A stretch of 64,000 nucleotides of DNA. It comes from Variovorax paradoxus. GTDB taxonomy: Bacteria; Pseudomonadota; Gammaproteobacteria; Burkholderiales; Burkholderiaceae_C. The stretch's first letter is position 1. Each line of letters begins with the position of its first letter. Position numbers and translations under genes: made by a program. This document shows positions 17,491 to 27,649 of the stretch, piece after piece. Under the pieces are notes generated by a model. That model saw only the letters and a program-made list of their open reading frames with translations. It searched no databases and was not told where the DNA came from. The stretch is taken from NCBI RefSeq assembly GCF_024734665.1, contig NZ_CP102931.1, forward strand, positions 804,001-868,000, in the 5' to 3' direction.

Positions 17491-17584
17491 GATCACGTCG
17501 ATGGTGTGCTCTGCGCAGCGAAATAAAGGAGGAGGCCGCAGGCCGGGGGACATTCGCGGAGCAGAGTACGCCGTCGGCGTGATC
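17491..17584. repeat. Hairpin 3 of tandem structure: inverted copy of the conserved core in a different 23-bp stem
   Basis: The left arm 17491-17513 and right arm 17562-17584 pair at 19 of 23 positions by Watson-Crick rules, and the other four are all G.U on the plus strand. The enclosed 48 bases (17514-17561) are the reverse complement of the hairpin 1 core, with two substitutions and one inserted base. The outer stem sequence differs from that of hairpin 1 at most distal positions, yet remains self-complementary. Only the loop-proximal GTGCTC segment is shared between the two stems. Confidence 0.85.
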
Positions 17585-17609
17585 GCTCCCCGAACAGCAC
17601 CAAACAGCG

Positions 17610-18998
17610 TCAAGGCGCAACAGGCCAGGGCCGCTGCGGCTCCCGAATCTGCTCAAACGCACGCGAAACGCGCAGCACTCCGAGATCGTCGAAGCGCTGC
17701 CCCGCAATCTGAAGACCGATCGGCAATCCACTCGCCGAGTACCCGCAGTTGACCGAAGCCGCCGGCTGCTCCGACATGTTGAATGGCACCGTGAACCCGA
17801 TGTGCTCCAGTGGCCGCAACGGGTCATTCGTGGGCGAGGGCGCCTCGGCCGCCGCCGGCATGTTCGGCGACACCGGCGAGATGACGTAGTCGAACCGCGC
17901 GCAGGCGCTCACCGCCGCCACGCGCGTCGCATGGAACTGGCTGAAGCTGCGGAACACGTGTTCGCCGCTGAATTCCGCCGCACTCTCAGCCCATTCGCGG
18001 ATGTAGGGCAGCACCTTCGAGCGCTGGTCGGCGCGCAGGCCCTTCATGTCCACCAGCGAGCGCATGCGCCACAGGTGGTCCATGCCGTCGAGCAACGCCT
18101 GCGACATGAAAGGCTGCATCGGTTCGATGATGGCGCCTGCCTTTTCCAGCAGGCGTGCTGCGTGTTCGACCGCTGTCTGGATTTCAGGTTCTACCGCCAG
18201 TCCGCAGCCCGCGTCGAGCAGCAGGCCGATGCGCAGGCCGCGCAGATGGTCGGGGGACACGTCGAAGCCGGCCCAATCGATGTCCTGCGGCGGCAGGTTC
18301 ATGCTGTCGCGCGCATCGGGCTTCGACAGCGCCTGCATCGCCAACGCGGCGTCGCCCACGGAGCGCGTCATCGGTCCTGCAGCGCGGCCCATGTACGGTG
18401 GATCGATCGGAATGCGCCCCAGGCTCGGCTTGAGCGTGAAGATGCCGCACCAGCTCGCGGGCAAGCGCAGCGAGCCGCCGATGTCCGTGCCCAGGTGCAG
18501 CGGGCCGTAGCCCGCGGCCGTTGCGGCGCCCGCACCCGCGCTGGAGCCGCCCGGCGTCAGGCGCAGATCCCACGGATTGCGTGCCAGCGTGTGAAAGCTC
18601 GACAAGCCCGAAGACAACATGCCGTAGTCCGGCATCGTCGTCTTGCTCACGATCACCGCGCCGGCTTCTTTCAAGCGTGCGGCTGGCGGCGCATCGGCAG
18701 CCGCGGGCTTCAGGTCGACAGCGGCAGTGCCGGCTGGCATCGGATCGCCGCGCGTTGCGATGTTTTCCTTGATGGTGGCCGGCACGCCGTCGAGCGGGCC
18801 GAGCGCATCGCCGCGCTGCCAGCGCACTTCCGAAGCGCGCGCCTGTTCGAGCGCGGCCTCGGGCCTGAAGAGCCAGGTGGCCTGCAGGTGCGGCTCCCAG
18901 CGCTCGATCTGAGCGATCACGGCCTGCGTGACCTCGACCGGCGAGAGCTTGCGGTCGCGGTAGGCCGCGGCAAGCTCCTGTGCGGACAGGTCGTTCAA
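17610..18998 (-). CDS. Amidase (amidase-signature family)
   Basis: An amidase-signature hydrolase acting on carboxylic amides. From the TTG start at 18998 the product is 462 residues. The Ser-cisSer-Lys triad is visible: Lys77 in PATIKENI, Ser at about 152 in TPGGSSAGAG, and nucleophile Ser176 in TDIGGSLRLP. The TTG overlaps the stop of the upstream binding-protein gene as TTGA, implying coupled translation. A GTG at 19004 is an alternative start. As the last gene of the peptide ABC operon, it probably processes an imported amide or peptide. It could be confused with GatA, but no gatB or gatC is nearby and the context is catabolic. Confidence 0.9.
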   Translation of the reverse strand: MNDLSAQELAAAYRDRKLSPVEVTQAVIAQIERWEPHLQATWLFRPEAALEQARASEVRWQRGDALGPLDGVPATIKENIATRGDPMPAGTAAVDLKPAAADAPPAARLKEAGAVIVSKTTMPDYGMLSSGLSSFHTLARNPWDLRLTPGGSSAGAGAATAAGYGPLHLGTDIGGSLRLPASWCGIFTLKPSLGRIPIDPPYMGRAAGPMTRSVGDAALAMQALSKPDARDSMNLPPQDIDWAGFDVSPDHLRGLRIGLLLDAGCGLAVEPEIQTAVEHAARLLEKAGAIIEPMQPFMSQALLDGMDHLWRMRSLVDMKGLRADQRSKVLPYIREWAESAAEFSGEHVFRSFSQFHATRVAAVSACARFDYVISPVSPNMPAAAEAPSPTNDPLRPLEHIGFTVPFNMSEQPAASVNCGYSASGLPIGLQIAGQRFDDLGVLRVSRAFEQIREPQRPWPVAP

Positions 18999-20482
18999 CC
19001 CCACGACAGCGCCGACAGGTCGTTCACGAAGATCGGGTTCTCTTTCCAGATGCCCTTGACGTTCTTCTTTGCGACGGTCGGGAACTGCGGCTGGTACAGG
19101 AAGCCGTTGGCCGCGTCGGTGGCCAGCAGCTTCTGCGCGTCGCCCAGCAGCTTGTTGCGCTCGGTGGCGTTGGCCGTGGACTTGATCTTGTCGAACAGCG
19201 TGTTGAAGGCCTTCGACTGGTAGCCCCAGTAGTAGTCCGACTTGGCGTAGTTGCCGAGATCGAAGGGCTCCACGTGCGAGACGATCGACAGGTCGTAGTC
19301 CTTGTTGCCGTAGGTGCCGCTGAGCCATTGGGCCCACTCCACGTTCTGCACCTTCACCGTGATGCCGATCTTTGCGAGCTCGGCCACGATCACCTCGCCG
19401 CCCTGGCGTGCATATGGAGGCGGCGGCAGCGTCATGGTGAGTTCGAGCGGCGTCTTCACGCCGGCTTCGGCCAGCAGCTTCTTGGCCTTCTCGATGTCGA
19501 AGGGGTTGATGCCCGTGGTGTCGACATAGCCCGCAGCACCCGGCACGTAGTGGCTGCCGATGGGCACGCCGAAGCCGTCGGCCGCGCCTTCGATCACGGC
19601 CTTGCGGTCGATGGCGGCAAGAATCGCGCGGCGCACGCGCACGTCGTCCAGCGGCTTCTTCTTGTTGTTGATCGAAAGAATCGTCTTGGCGCGCGAACCG
19701 GCCAGGATCACCTGGAACTGCGGGTTCGCCTTGAACTGCGGCACCACGCGCGTGCCGATGCGCGCGAACACGTCGACGTCGCCCGACAGCATGGCGGCGG
19801 CCTGCGCGGCGGTGTCGGAGATGAAGCGGAACGTGACCTTGTTGATCTTCGCGGTGGCGGGGCTGCGAAAGCCTTCCCACTTGCTCAGCGTGATCGACGA
19901 GCCCTTGGCCCAGCTGTCGAGCTTGTAGGGGCCGGTGCCGACCGGCTTGGTGGCGTTGCCCTCGGCGCTCTTGGGCTCGACGATCACGGCCGTGGCCTGG
20001 CCCAGCACGAAGGGCAGGTCGGGGTCGATCTCCTTGTTGATGATGACGACGGTGTAGTCGTCCACCACCTGCGTTGCGAGGTTGGCGAAGGTGCGCTTGT
20101 CCTTGTTGGTGCTCTTCTCGCCGCCAGCGCGGTCGAACGAGAACTTCACGGTGGCCGCATTGAAGGGCTCGCCGTTCTGGTACTTCACGCCGCGGCGGAG
20201 CTTGAAGGTGTAGGTCTTCAGGTCGGGCGAGATTTCCCAGCTCTCGGCCAGCAGCGGCGTGACGCTGCCGTCGGCGTTGATCTTGGTGAGCGTCTCGAGG
20301 ATGTTGTAGTGCACCACCTCGGCGATGGCGGCGGCGGCGCCGGTGGTCGGGTCGAGCCCCGGCGGCTCGAGCGCCATGCCGATCACGATGGCGTCCTTCC
20401 GGCCCTGCGCCATGCCGGCAAGCGGGGTGGCCAGCGCAACGGTGGCGCCAGCGGTGGTGAGAAGGGTGCGGCGGTTCAACAT
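18995..20482 (-). CDS. Peptide/amide ABC transporter substrate-binding protein (family 5), copy 1
   Basis: A 495-residue DppA/OppA-type (SBP family 5) protein. The ATG at 20482 opens an export signal with a twin-arginine start (MLNRRTLLTT, then a hydrophobic stretch to MAQG), so Tat or Sec export to the periplasm is possible. Family features include EPPGLDPTTGAAAAIAEVV, the LAESWEISPDLKTYTFKLR segment and YQNGEPFNA. It is a close paralogue of the next gene upstream (20711-22204) along nearly its full length. A 228-base gap separates the two, and the amidase start overlaps its stop. Ligand unknown. Confidence 0.92.
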   Translation of the reverse strand: MLNRRTLLTTAGATVALATPLAGMAQGRKDAIVIGMALEPPGLDPTTGAAAAIAEVVHYNILETLTKINADGSVTPLLAESWEISPDLKTYTFKLRRGVKYQNGEPFNAATVKFSFDRAGGEKSTNKDKRTFANLATQVVDDYTVVIINKEIDPDLPFVLGQATAVIVEPKSAEGNATKPVGTGPYKLDSWAKGSSITLSKWEGFRSPATAKINKVTFRFISDTAAQAAAMLSGDVDVFARIGTRVVPQFKANPQFQVILAGSRAKTILSINNKKKPLDDVRVRRAILAAIDRKAVIEGAADGFGVPIGSHYVPGAAGYVDTTGINPFDIEKAKKLLAEAGVKTPLELTMTLPPPPYARQGGEVIVAELAKIGITVKVQNVEWAQWLSGTYGNKDYDLSIVSHVEPFDLGNYAKSDYYWGYQSKAFNTLFDKIKSTANATERNKLLGDAQKLLATDAANGFLYQPQFPTVAKKNVKGIWKENPIFVNDLSALSWG

Positions 20483-20710
20483 ACGTGTGATCTCCGGATA
20501 GACAACAAGCCAGGTTCGAATGACGACTGCTCCGGCGTGCGCCATGCCCCGAAGGGAGGCGCGACGCCGCGAAAGACACGACACGCAGCACGAAAGATGC
20601 CACGTGCGCAGCCGGTCATTCTCTCGCAGCGGGCGAGCCGGCGCGCGGCCCGCGGGGCGGTTTTTCCTCGGGACGTTCCCGTAGAGTCCCGCAACGAGGG
20701 GGTGCCCGGA

Positions 20711-22204
20711 TCAGCCCCAGGACAGGGCCGCGATGTCGTTCACGAAGATCGGCGCGTCCTTCCACAGCCCGCGCAGGTTGCGCGCCGCCACGGTAATGAA
20801 CTGCGGCTGGAACAGGAAGACGTTGGCCGCGTCTTCCGCCAGCAGCCGCTGCGCGTCGCCCAGGTAGCGCAGGCGGTCGGCGGCGCGCGCGGCGTTGCGC
20901 GCCTTGTCGAAGACCTCGTTGAACTTCGCCGACTGGTAGCCCCAGTAGTACTCGGGCTTGGTGTAGTTCACCAGGTCGAAGGGCTCGACGTGCAGGATCA
21001 GCGAGAGGTCGTAGTTCTTGTTGCCGTAGGTGCCGCTGATCCATTGCGCCCACTCGACGTTCTGGATCTTCGCGACGATGCCCACCTTGGCGAGCTGCGC
21101 AGCGATCAGCTCGCCGCCCTGGCGTGCATAGGGAGGGGGCGGAAGCACGAGTTCGAGTTCGAGCGGCGTCTTCACGCCGGCCTCGGCCAGCAGCTGCTTG
21201 GCCTTTTCGACGTTGTAGGGGTTGATGCCGGTGGTGTCGACATAGCCCGGCGCGCCCGGCACGTAGTGACTGCCAATGGGCACGCCCCGGCCGTCGACGG
21301 CGGCTTCGACCACCGCCTTGCGGTCGATGGCTGCGGAAATCGCGCGGCGCACGCGCACGTCGTCCAGCGGCTTGCGCTTGTTGTTGATGGCCAGGATGGT
21401 CTTGCCGCGCGAGGCGTTGAACACCACCTGGAAGCGCTTGTCGTTCTGGAACTGCGGCAGGCTGCGCGACACCGAAGCGTGCGGAAACAGATCGATGTCG
21501 CCCGAGAGCAGCGCTGTGGTCTGCGCGGCCGGCTCGGAGATGAAGCGGAAGCTGGCCTTGCGGATCTGCACCGTGTCGGCATTGCGCCAGCCGTCCCACT
21601 TGGCGAGCACGATGCCCGAGCCCTTGGACCAGCTGTCGAGCCTGTAGGGCCCGGTGCCGACCGGCTTGGTGGCGTTGGTCTCTACGGTCTTGGGCTCGAC
21701 CTGGATTGCCGAGGCCTGGCCCAGCAGGAACAGCAGGTCGGGCTCGATCTCCTTCGTGATGAGCACCACCGTGTGCTCGTCGACCGCCTGCGTCGCGATG
21801 TTGGTGAAGGTGCGCTTATCCTTGTTGGTGCTGTTGGCCGCGGCCGCGCGGTCGAACGAGAACTTGACGCTCTGCGCATTGAAGGGCTCGCCGTTCTGGA
21901 ACTTCACGCCGCGCCTGAGCTTGAAGGTGACGGTCTTCAGGTCGGGCGACACCTCCCAGCTGTCGGCCAGCAGCGGCGTGACATTGCCGTCGGAGTTGAT
22001 TTTGGTGAGGGTTTCGAAGACGGTGTAGAGCACCACCTCGGCGATCTCGGCGCCGGCCTTGGCCGTGGGGTCGAGGCCCGTGGGCTCCAGCGTGAGGCCG
22101 ATGACCAGCGCATCTTTTTTTCTCTGCGCCAGCGCGATGGTCGGCAGGGCCAGCGGTGTCAGGGCTGCGGCGCCGGTGGCGAGCAGGGTGCGTCGTTTGA
22201 GCAT
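20711..22204 (-). CDS. Peptide/amide ABC transporter substrate-binding protein (family 5), copy 2
   Basis: A 497-residue paralogue of the neighbouring binding protein, with the same domain layout and an RR-containing signal (MLKRRTLLATGAAALT, cleaved near ALAQ). Shared segments such as QNGEPFNA, NKDKRTF, ATQAVDEHTVV and NNKRKPLDDVRVRRAI show a duplication within this operon. Several loop regions that contact ligand in family 5 differ between the copies (for example around VQIRKASFRFISEPAAQTTA). The copies may therefore recognise different ligands while sharing one permease. It lies 115 bases downstream of the DppF-type ATPase gene. Confidence 0.92.
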   Translation of the reverse strand: MLKRRTLLATGAAALTPLALPTIALAQRKKDALVIGLTLEPTGLDPTAKAGAEIAEVVLYTVFETLTKINSDGNVTPLLADSWEVSPDLKTVTFKLRRGVKFQNGEPFNAQSVKFSFDRAAAANSTNKDKRTFTNIATQAVDEHTVVLITKEIEPDLLFLLGQASAIQVEPKTVETNATKPVGTGPYRLDSWSKGSGIVLAKWDGWRNADTVQIRKASFRFISEPAAQTTALLSGDIDLFPHASVSRSLPQFQNDKRFQVVFNASRGKTILAINNKRKPLDDVRVRRAISAAIDRKAVVEAAVDGRGVPIGSHYVPGAPGYVDTTGINPYNVEKAKQLLAEAGVKTPLELELVLPPPPYARQGGELIAAQLAKVGIVAKIQNVEWAQWISGTYGNKNYDLSLILHVEPFDLVNYTKPEYYWGYQSAKFNEVFDKARNAARAADRLRYLGDAQRLLAEDAANVFLFQPQFITVAARNLRGLWKDAPIFVNDIAALSWG

Positions 22205-22319
22205 GAAGCGGTGTCCTCGGAACAGGGGGCAAGCATCATCCGCGAGAGCAGGGCGCCAGCGCAACCAGATGCTTATGACCCACTCATCCTAGAGACGGTG
22301 GGCGACGCTTCGGTGTCAG

Positions 22320-23147
22320 TCAGGCCGGCAGCAGCGTGCCGCCCGTGGGTGTGCGCGGCACCGCATCGAGCAGCGTGCGCGTGTACTCGTGCTGCGCGTG
22401 ATGGAAGAGCTCGGCGGGCGGACCCTGCTCGACGATCTTGCCTTTCCACACCACGCAGACTTCGTCGCACAGGTGGTTGACCACCGCAAGGTCGTGGCTG
22501 ATGAGCAGGTAGCTGATGCCGAACTGCTGCTGCAGGTCTTGCATGAGGTTGAGCACCTGGGCCTGCACGGATACGTCGAGCGCACTCACCGGCTCGTCGG
22601 CGACGATGAGCTTGGGGCGCGTGATGAGCGCGCGCGCAATCGCAATGCGCTGACGCTGTCCGCCCGAGAACTCGTGCGGGTACTTGTCCATGTCGGTGGT
22701 GCGCAGGCCAACCGCTGCCAATGCTTCGGAAGCGCGTTCGCGCTGCACGGCGCGGCTGGTCTCGGCCAGCGCTTCGAGCGGCTCGGCGACGATGCGCGCG
22801 ACGGTCTGGCGCGGGTCGAGCGAACCGTAGGGGTCCTGGAACACCATCTGGAAATCGCGCCGCGCGGTGCGCAGTTCGGCCTTCGGCAGCGCATGCAGGT
22901 TGCGGCCTTCGAGCGAGACAGTGCCGGAGGTAGGCGTGTCGAGCGCCATCACGAGGCGCGCGATGGTCGACTTGCCCGAACCCGATTCACCGACGATGCC
23001 CACGCTCTTGCCGGCCTGCACCTCGAAGCTCACGCCGTTGAGCGCCTTCACGGTCGGCGGCGGGCCGAAGAGCTTTTCGCGCGGCAGTGCGTAGTGGCGT
23101 ACGAGATCGGTGACCTGCAGCAGCGGTGAAGTGGTGGTCGCGCTCAT
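22320..23147 (-). CDS. Peptide ABC transporter ATP-binding protein, DppF/OppF type
   Basis: A 275-residue ATPase subunit on the cytosolic face of the importer. Walker A is GESGSGKS (53-60), the signature is [16 protein letters not shown], and Walker B is LIVADEPVSALD. The N-terminal RHYALPREKLFGPPPTV insert is typical of DppF-type subunits. The ATG at 23147 overlaps the stop of the DppD-type gene by 4 bases. It is shorter at the C terminus than E. coli DppF and lacks most of the Cys-containing tail. Confidence 0.92.
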   Translation of the reverse strand: MSATTTSPLLQVTDLVRHYALPREKLFGPPPTVKALNGVSFEVQAGKSVGIVGESGSGKSTIARLVMALDTPTSGTVSLEGRNLHALPKAELRTARRDFQMVFQDPYGSLDPRQTVARIVAEPLEALAETSRAVQRERASEALAAVGLRTTDMDKYPHEFSGGQRQRIAIARALITRPKLIVADEPVSALDVSVQAQVLNLMQDLQQQFGISYLLISHDLAVVNHLCDEVCVVWKGKIVEQGPPAELFHHAQHEYTRTLLDAVPRTPTGGTLLPA

Positions 23148-24133
23148 GGTGCGATGGCCCCTTCCGTGGCGATCTCTTCGAGCCGGATGCAACGCACCGC
23201 GTGGTCCTGCGGCAGCATCGTCGCTGGCGGCCGGGTGGTCTTGCAGGCATCGACGGTGTAGCTGCATCGGCCCGCGAACGGGCAGCCCTTCGGCAGGTCG
23301 ACCAGTTCGGGCACGCTGCCCTTGATGGTGGCCAGCCGCAGGCCGCGCGGTGCACCGATGGCGGGGCGTGCGGCGAACAGGCCCTGCGTGTAGGGATGGG
23401 CGCGGCGTGCGAACACCGCCTCGGTCGGGCCGCTCTCGACCACGCTGCCGCCGTACATCACGAGCATCTTCGAGACCGTCTGCGCGATCACGCCGAGGTC
23501 ATGCGAGATCAGGATCAGCGCCATGCCGCGCTCGGCCACGAGGCTCTGGATCAGTTCGAGGATCTGCTTCTGGATGGTGACGTCGAGTGCGGTCGTCGGC
23601 TCGTCTGCAATCAGCAGGTCGGGGCCGCAGGCGAGCGCCATCGCGATGCCGATGCGCTGGCGTTGGCCACCCGAGAACTGGTGCGGGTAGGCATCGAGGC
23701 GCGAGGCGGCGTCGGGAATGCCCACGCGGTCGAGTAGCGCGAGCACTTCCTTGCGCGCATCGGCCTTCGAGAGGCCGCGGTGCAGCCGAAGCGGTTCGCC
23801 GACCTGGCGCGCGATGGTGTGCACCGGGTTCAGTGCCGTCATCGGCTCCTGGAAGATCATGCCGATGCGGTTGCCGCGGATCTGGCACATGGCTTTCTCG
23901 TCGCGGCCGATGAGCTCGGTGTCGTCGAAGCGGATGCTGCCCGTGACCTTCGCGGTCGAGGGCAGGAGGCCCATCAGCGACATCACGGTGATCGACTTGC
24001 CACAGCCCGATTCGCCGACGATACCCAGCGTTTCGCCGCGCTCGAGCGTGAAGCCGATGCCGCGCACGGCCTCGGCGGGGCCGCGCTGCGTCTGCAGTTC
24101 GATGTGCAGGTCTTTGACTTGGAGCAGGGGCAT
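23144..24133 (-). CDS. Peptide ABC transporter ATP-binding protein, DppD/OppD type
   Basis: A 329-residue ATPase subunit. Walker A is GESGCGKS (40-47), the signature is [17 protein letters not shown], and Walker B is [12 protein letters not shown]. The C-terminal oligopeptide-transporter extension with cysteines ([19 protein letters not shown]) is intact; in related subunits this tail can bind an Fe-S cluster. Encoded between the permease and the DppF-type ATPase, with 5 bases upstream and a 4-base overlap downstream. Confidence 0.93.
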   Translation of the reverse strand: MPLLQVKDLHIELQTQRGPAEAVRGIGFTLERGETLGIVGESGCGKSITVMSLMGLLPSTAKVTGSIRFDDTELIGRDEKAMCQIRGNRIGMIFQEPMTALNPVHTIARQVGEPLRLHRGLSKADARKEVLALLDRVGIPDAASRLDAYPHQFSGGQRQRIGIAMALACGPDLLIADEPTTALDVTIQKQILELIQSLVAERGMALILISHDLGVIAQTVSKMLVMYGGSVVESGPTEAVFARRAHPYTQGLFAARPAIGAPRGLRLATIKGSVPELVDLPKGCPFAGRCSYTVDACKTTRPPATMLPQDHAVRCIRLEEIATEGAIAP

Positions 24134-24138
24134 CTTGC

Positions 24139-25014
24139 TTACCTTGCCCGCGCCAGACGCGGATCGAGCAGGTCACGCAGCCCGTCGCCGAGCAGGTTCA
24201 GGCCGAGCACCGCGAGTGCGATGGCCATGCCGGGGAACACCGCGAGCAGGGGCGACTGGAACATCATCGTCTGCGCTTCGCTGAGCATGCGGCCCCACGA
24301 AGGTTGCGGCGGCTGTGTGCCCAGGCCCAGGTAGGAGAGGGCAGCCTCGGCGAGGATCGCGATGGCGAAGCGGATCGTGATCTGCACGATCAGCACGGCC
24401 GAGATGTTGGGCAGCACGTGCTGCATCGTGATCGCGAAGGGCCCCTTGCCGCAGGCACGCGCTGCGGCCACGTATTCGCGCGACCAGATCGCGTTAGCCG
24501 AGGCGCGCGTGATGCGCGCGAAGGTCGGGATGTTGTAGATGCCGATCGCGATGATCGCGTTGACGATGCCCGCGCCGAATACGGCGGTCATCATGATGGC
24601 CGAGAGGATCGCAGGGAAGGCGAGCGAGAAGTCGGTGAGCCGCATGATGGCTTCCTCGACCCAGCCGCGTTTTGCCGCCGCCAGCAGGCCCAGTGCGGTG
24701 CCGACCACGAGGCCGATGCCGACCGCGATCACGCCCACGAGGATCGACGCGCGCGCGCCGACCAGCAGCAGAGAAGCCACGTCGCGCCCGTAGGTGTCGG
24801 TGCCCAGCCAGTGCGCGCCTGTCGGCGGCTTCAGCTTGTTGGCCATGTCCATGTCGTAGGGCGACCAGGGCGTCCAGACCAGCGAAACGCCGGCGGCGAG
24901 CAGCAGGAGCAGCGTCAGCGCGCCGCCCAGCACGAAGCTGCGGTGATGCAATGCGCGGCGCCAGAAGCCGGGGACCTTGAGCGCAGCAGCGCTCGGAGCT
25001 GTGATCGCGTTCAT
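24139..25014 (-). CDS. Peptide ABC transporter permease, DppC type
   Basis: A 291-residue inner-membrane permease with about six transmembrane helices, starting with a hydrophobic segment at residues ~28-48. The N-terminal PPTGAHWLGTDTYGRDV is the classic DppC/OppC motif, and the EAA loop (EYVAAARACGKGPFAITMQH) contacts the ATPases. The ATG at 25014 overlaps the stop of the DppB-type gene (ATGA). Confidence 0.93.
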   Translation of the reverse strand: MNAITAPSAAALKVPGFWRRALHHRSFVLGGALTLLLLLAAGVSLVWTPWSPYDMDMANKLKPPTGAHWLGTDTYGRDVASLLLVGARASILVGVIAVGIGLVVGTALGLLAAAKRGWVEEAIMRLTDFSLAFPAILSAIMMTAVFGAGIVNAIIAIGIYNIPTFARITRASANAIWSREYVAAARACGKGPFAITMQHVLPNISAVLIVQITIRFAIAILAEAALSYLGLGTQPPQPSWGRMLSEAQTMMFQSPLLAVFPGMAIALAVLGLNLLGDGLRDLLDPRLARAR

Positions 25015-25961
25015 ATGTCGCTGGCCTTGATGCGCGGATCGATCACGGCATACAGCACGTCGACCACGAAGTTCACGATGACCACCATGGCCGCCAGCAG
25101 CATCACGCAGTTGCGCACCACGATCAGGTCGCGGTTGCTGATGGCCTGGAAGATCAGCCGGCCCAGGCCCGGCAGGTAGAAGACGTTCTCCACCACGATG
25201 GTGCCGGCCAGCAGCTCGGAGAACTGCATGCCCATCACGGTAATGACGGGGATCATGGCGTTGCGCAGCACGTGGGTCCACAGCACCGCACGTTGCGACA
25301 CGCCCTTGGCGCGGGCGGTGCGCACGAAGTCTTCGCGCATCACTTCGAGTACGGCCGAGCGCGTGATGCGCGCGAGGATTGCTGCTTGAACAACGGCAAG
25401 AGACAGCGCCGGCAGCAGCAGCGACTTGATGCCCGAGAAGATGCCTTCGCTCCAGCCCTCGAAGCCGCCAGCGGAGAACCACTGCAGCTGCACCGAGAAC
25501 ACGAGGATCAGCAGGATGGCGAACCAGAAATTCGGAATGGCGATGCCGACCTGGGCCATGCCCATCAGGCCGACGTCGCCAAGCTTGTTGTGGCGGGCAG
25601 CGGCTGTGACGCCCACCAGCAATGCAATCACGACGGTGAGGGCCATCGCCAACATGGCCAGAGGCACGGTGAGCGCGAGGCGCTCCAGGATCAGGTCGAG
25701 CACCGGCGAGCTGTAGGCGTAGCTGTCGCCGAGGTTGCCGGTGAGCAGGCCGCCGATCCAGTGCCAGTAGCGGGTCCATGCGGGCTGGTCTAGGCCAAGC
25801 TTGGTGGCAAGCGCCGCGACGGCTTCGGGCGATGCGTCCGGCCCCATCAACATCTGCGCGGCGTTGCCTGGCAGGATCTCGAGGACGAGGAAAACGATGA
25901 TCGAGGCGCCGATCAACGTGCCGATCAGCGTGGCGAGGCGCTTGAATAGAAACAGACTCAT
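25011..25961 (-). CDS. Peptide ABC transporter permease, DppB type
   Basis: A 316-residue inner-membrane permease, first gene of the operon by transcription order. The opening MSLFLFKRLATLIGTLIGAS is the typical DppB amphipathic start and first helix. The EAA motif is DFVRTARAKGVSQRAVLWTH, and six membrane segments are evident. The ATG at 25961 is chosen; an upstream in-frame extension has no family resemblance. The 103 bases to the divergent ferredoxin start should contain the operon promoter. No convincing -35/-10 pair was fixed. Confidence 0.92.
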   Translation of the reverse strand: MSLFLFKRLATLIGTLIGASIIVFLVLEILPGNAAQMLMGPDASPEAVAALATKLGLDQPAWTRYWHWIGGLLTGNLGDSYAYSSPVLDLILERLALTVPLAMLAMALTVVIALLVGVTAAARHNKLGDVGLMGMAQVGIAIPNFWFAILLILVFSVQLQWFSAGGFEGWSEGIFSGIKSLLLPALSLAVVQAAILARITRSAVLEVMREDFVRTARAKGVSQRAVLWTHVLRNAMIPVITVMGMQFSELLAGTIVVENVFYLPGLGRLIFQAISNRDLIVVRNCVMLLAAMVVIVNFVVDVLYAVIDPRIKASDI

Positions 25962-26007
25962 GGGGCGGGGCGCAGCATAACTGACTCCTGCAACAAGTGT
26001 GCCCTGA

Positions 26008-26831
<824 letters not shown>

Positions 26832-26867
26832 TTTTTATTTCTCTCCCTCCTGCACTGCGATGGCCGG

Positions 26868-27500
26868 CTAGGTGGCGGCAGGCGCGCCTCCGTCGCCGGG
26901 CTCCCGCCGCGGCGGTTTGGGCCGGGGCGGTTTGCTCGTGTGAATGACCAGGGTCGCCTTCTCCATCTCGCCCGCTACCAGCGCGGGGATCGCGTGCAGG
27001 GTGCGAGTGATGGCGTCCTCGATCGCTTCGCGTTGTTCCTTGAGCGGCTTCTTGAGCACCCAGTTGACGACCTCCGACTTCACACCGGGGTGCCCAATGC
27101 CCAGGCGCAGCCGCCAGTAGTCGCCGGTGCCCAACTGCGCGTGGATGTCGCGCAGTCCGTTGTGGCCGGCATGGCTGCCGCCGAACTTGAGCTTGACCTG
27201 GCCCGGGACCACGTCGAGCTCGTCGTGCGCCACGAGGATTTCCTCGGGCGCGATCTTGAAGAAGCGGGCGAGGGCGGCCACCGACTTGCCCGACAGGTTC
27301 ATGAAGGTCTGCGGCTCCAGCAGCCAGATGCTCTGGCCGCCGATGTTGGCGCGCGCGGCCAGGCCGTGGTAGCTGCGCTCGGGCACCAGATTGAGTTTCC
27401 AGTCGCGCGCGAGGGCGTCGATCCACCAGAAGCCCGCGTTGTGCCGCGTGGCTTCGTACTCAGGGCCCGGGTTTCCGAGGCCGACGAACAGCTTGATCAT
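26868..27500 (-). CDS. pth: Peptidyl-tRNA hydrolase
   Basis: Pth recycles tRNA by cleaving peptidyl-tRNA released from stalled ribosomes. The ATG at 27500 gives [15 protein letters not shown]. Key residues Asn10 (GLGNPG) and His20 (TRHNAGFWW) are in place, with NLSGKSV, HDELD and [13 protein letters not shown] following. At 210 residues it is a little longer than average because of a Pro/Arg/Gly-rich C-terminal tail (from about 190). Divergent from the lipoprotein gene at 27650. Confidence 0.96.
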   Translation of the reverse strand: MIKLFVGLGNPGPEYEATRHNAGFWWIDALARDWKLNLVPERSYHGLAARANIGGQSIWLLEPQTFMNLSGKSVAALARFFKIAPEEILVAHDELDVVPGQVKLKFGGSHAGHNGLRDIHAQLGTGDYWRLRLGIGHPGVKSEVVNWVLKKPLKEQREAIEDAITRTLHAIPALVAGEMEKATLVIHTSKPPRPKPPRREPGDGGAPAAT

Positions 27501-27649
27501 GGGCGGGATTATCCGTGTCGAGGCAGGCGCTCGTCGTGGACGTTTTGAATCATTCTGATACGATTTTCGGTGCCCGCCGCAACGCAATGTTCGACGGGGA
27601 AAACAGCAATTACAGCAACAGCACACCCCGTCTGGGGAGGAGAGAAATC

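Noticed and set aside
17610..18998. GatA (Glu-tRNA amidotransferase subunit A)
   Set aside because: The amidase signature alone does not distinguish it, but there is no gatB or gatC nearby and the gene is coupled to a peptide transporter.
17610..20603. Apparent 997-codon fusion of the amidase with a long N-terminal extension
   Set aside because: The extra part is the out-of-frame reading of the binding-protein gene. The amidase start at 18998 (TTGA overlap) explains the real gene.
18980..22480. A 1166-codon open frame on the plus strand across the two binding-protein genes
   Set aside because: It is antisense to two clear family-5 binding proteins. Its product is Gly/Arg/His/Leu-rich with no recognisable domain; GC-rich third positions keep this frame open.
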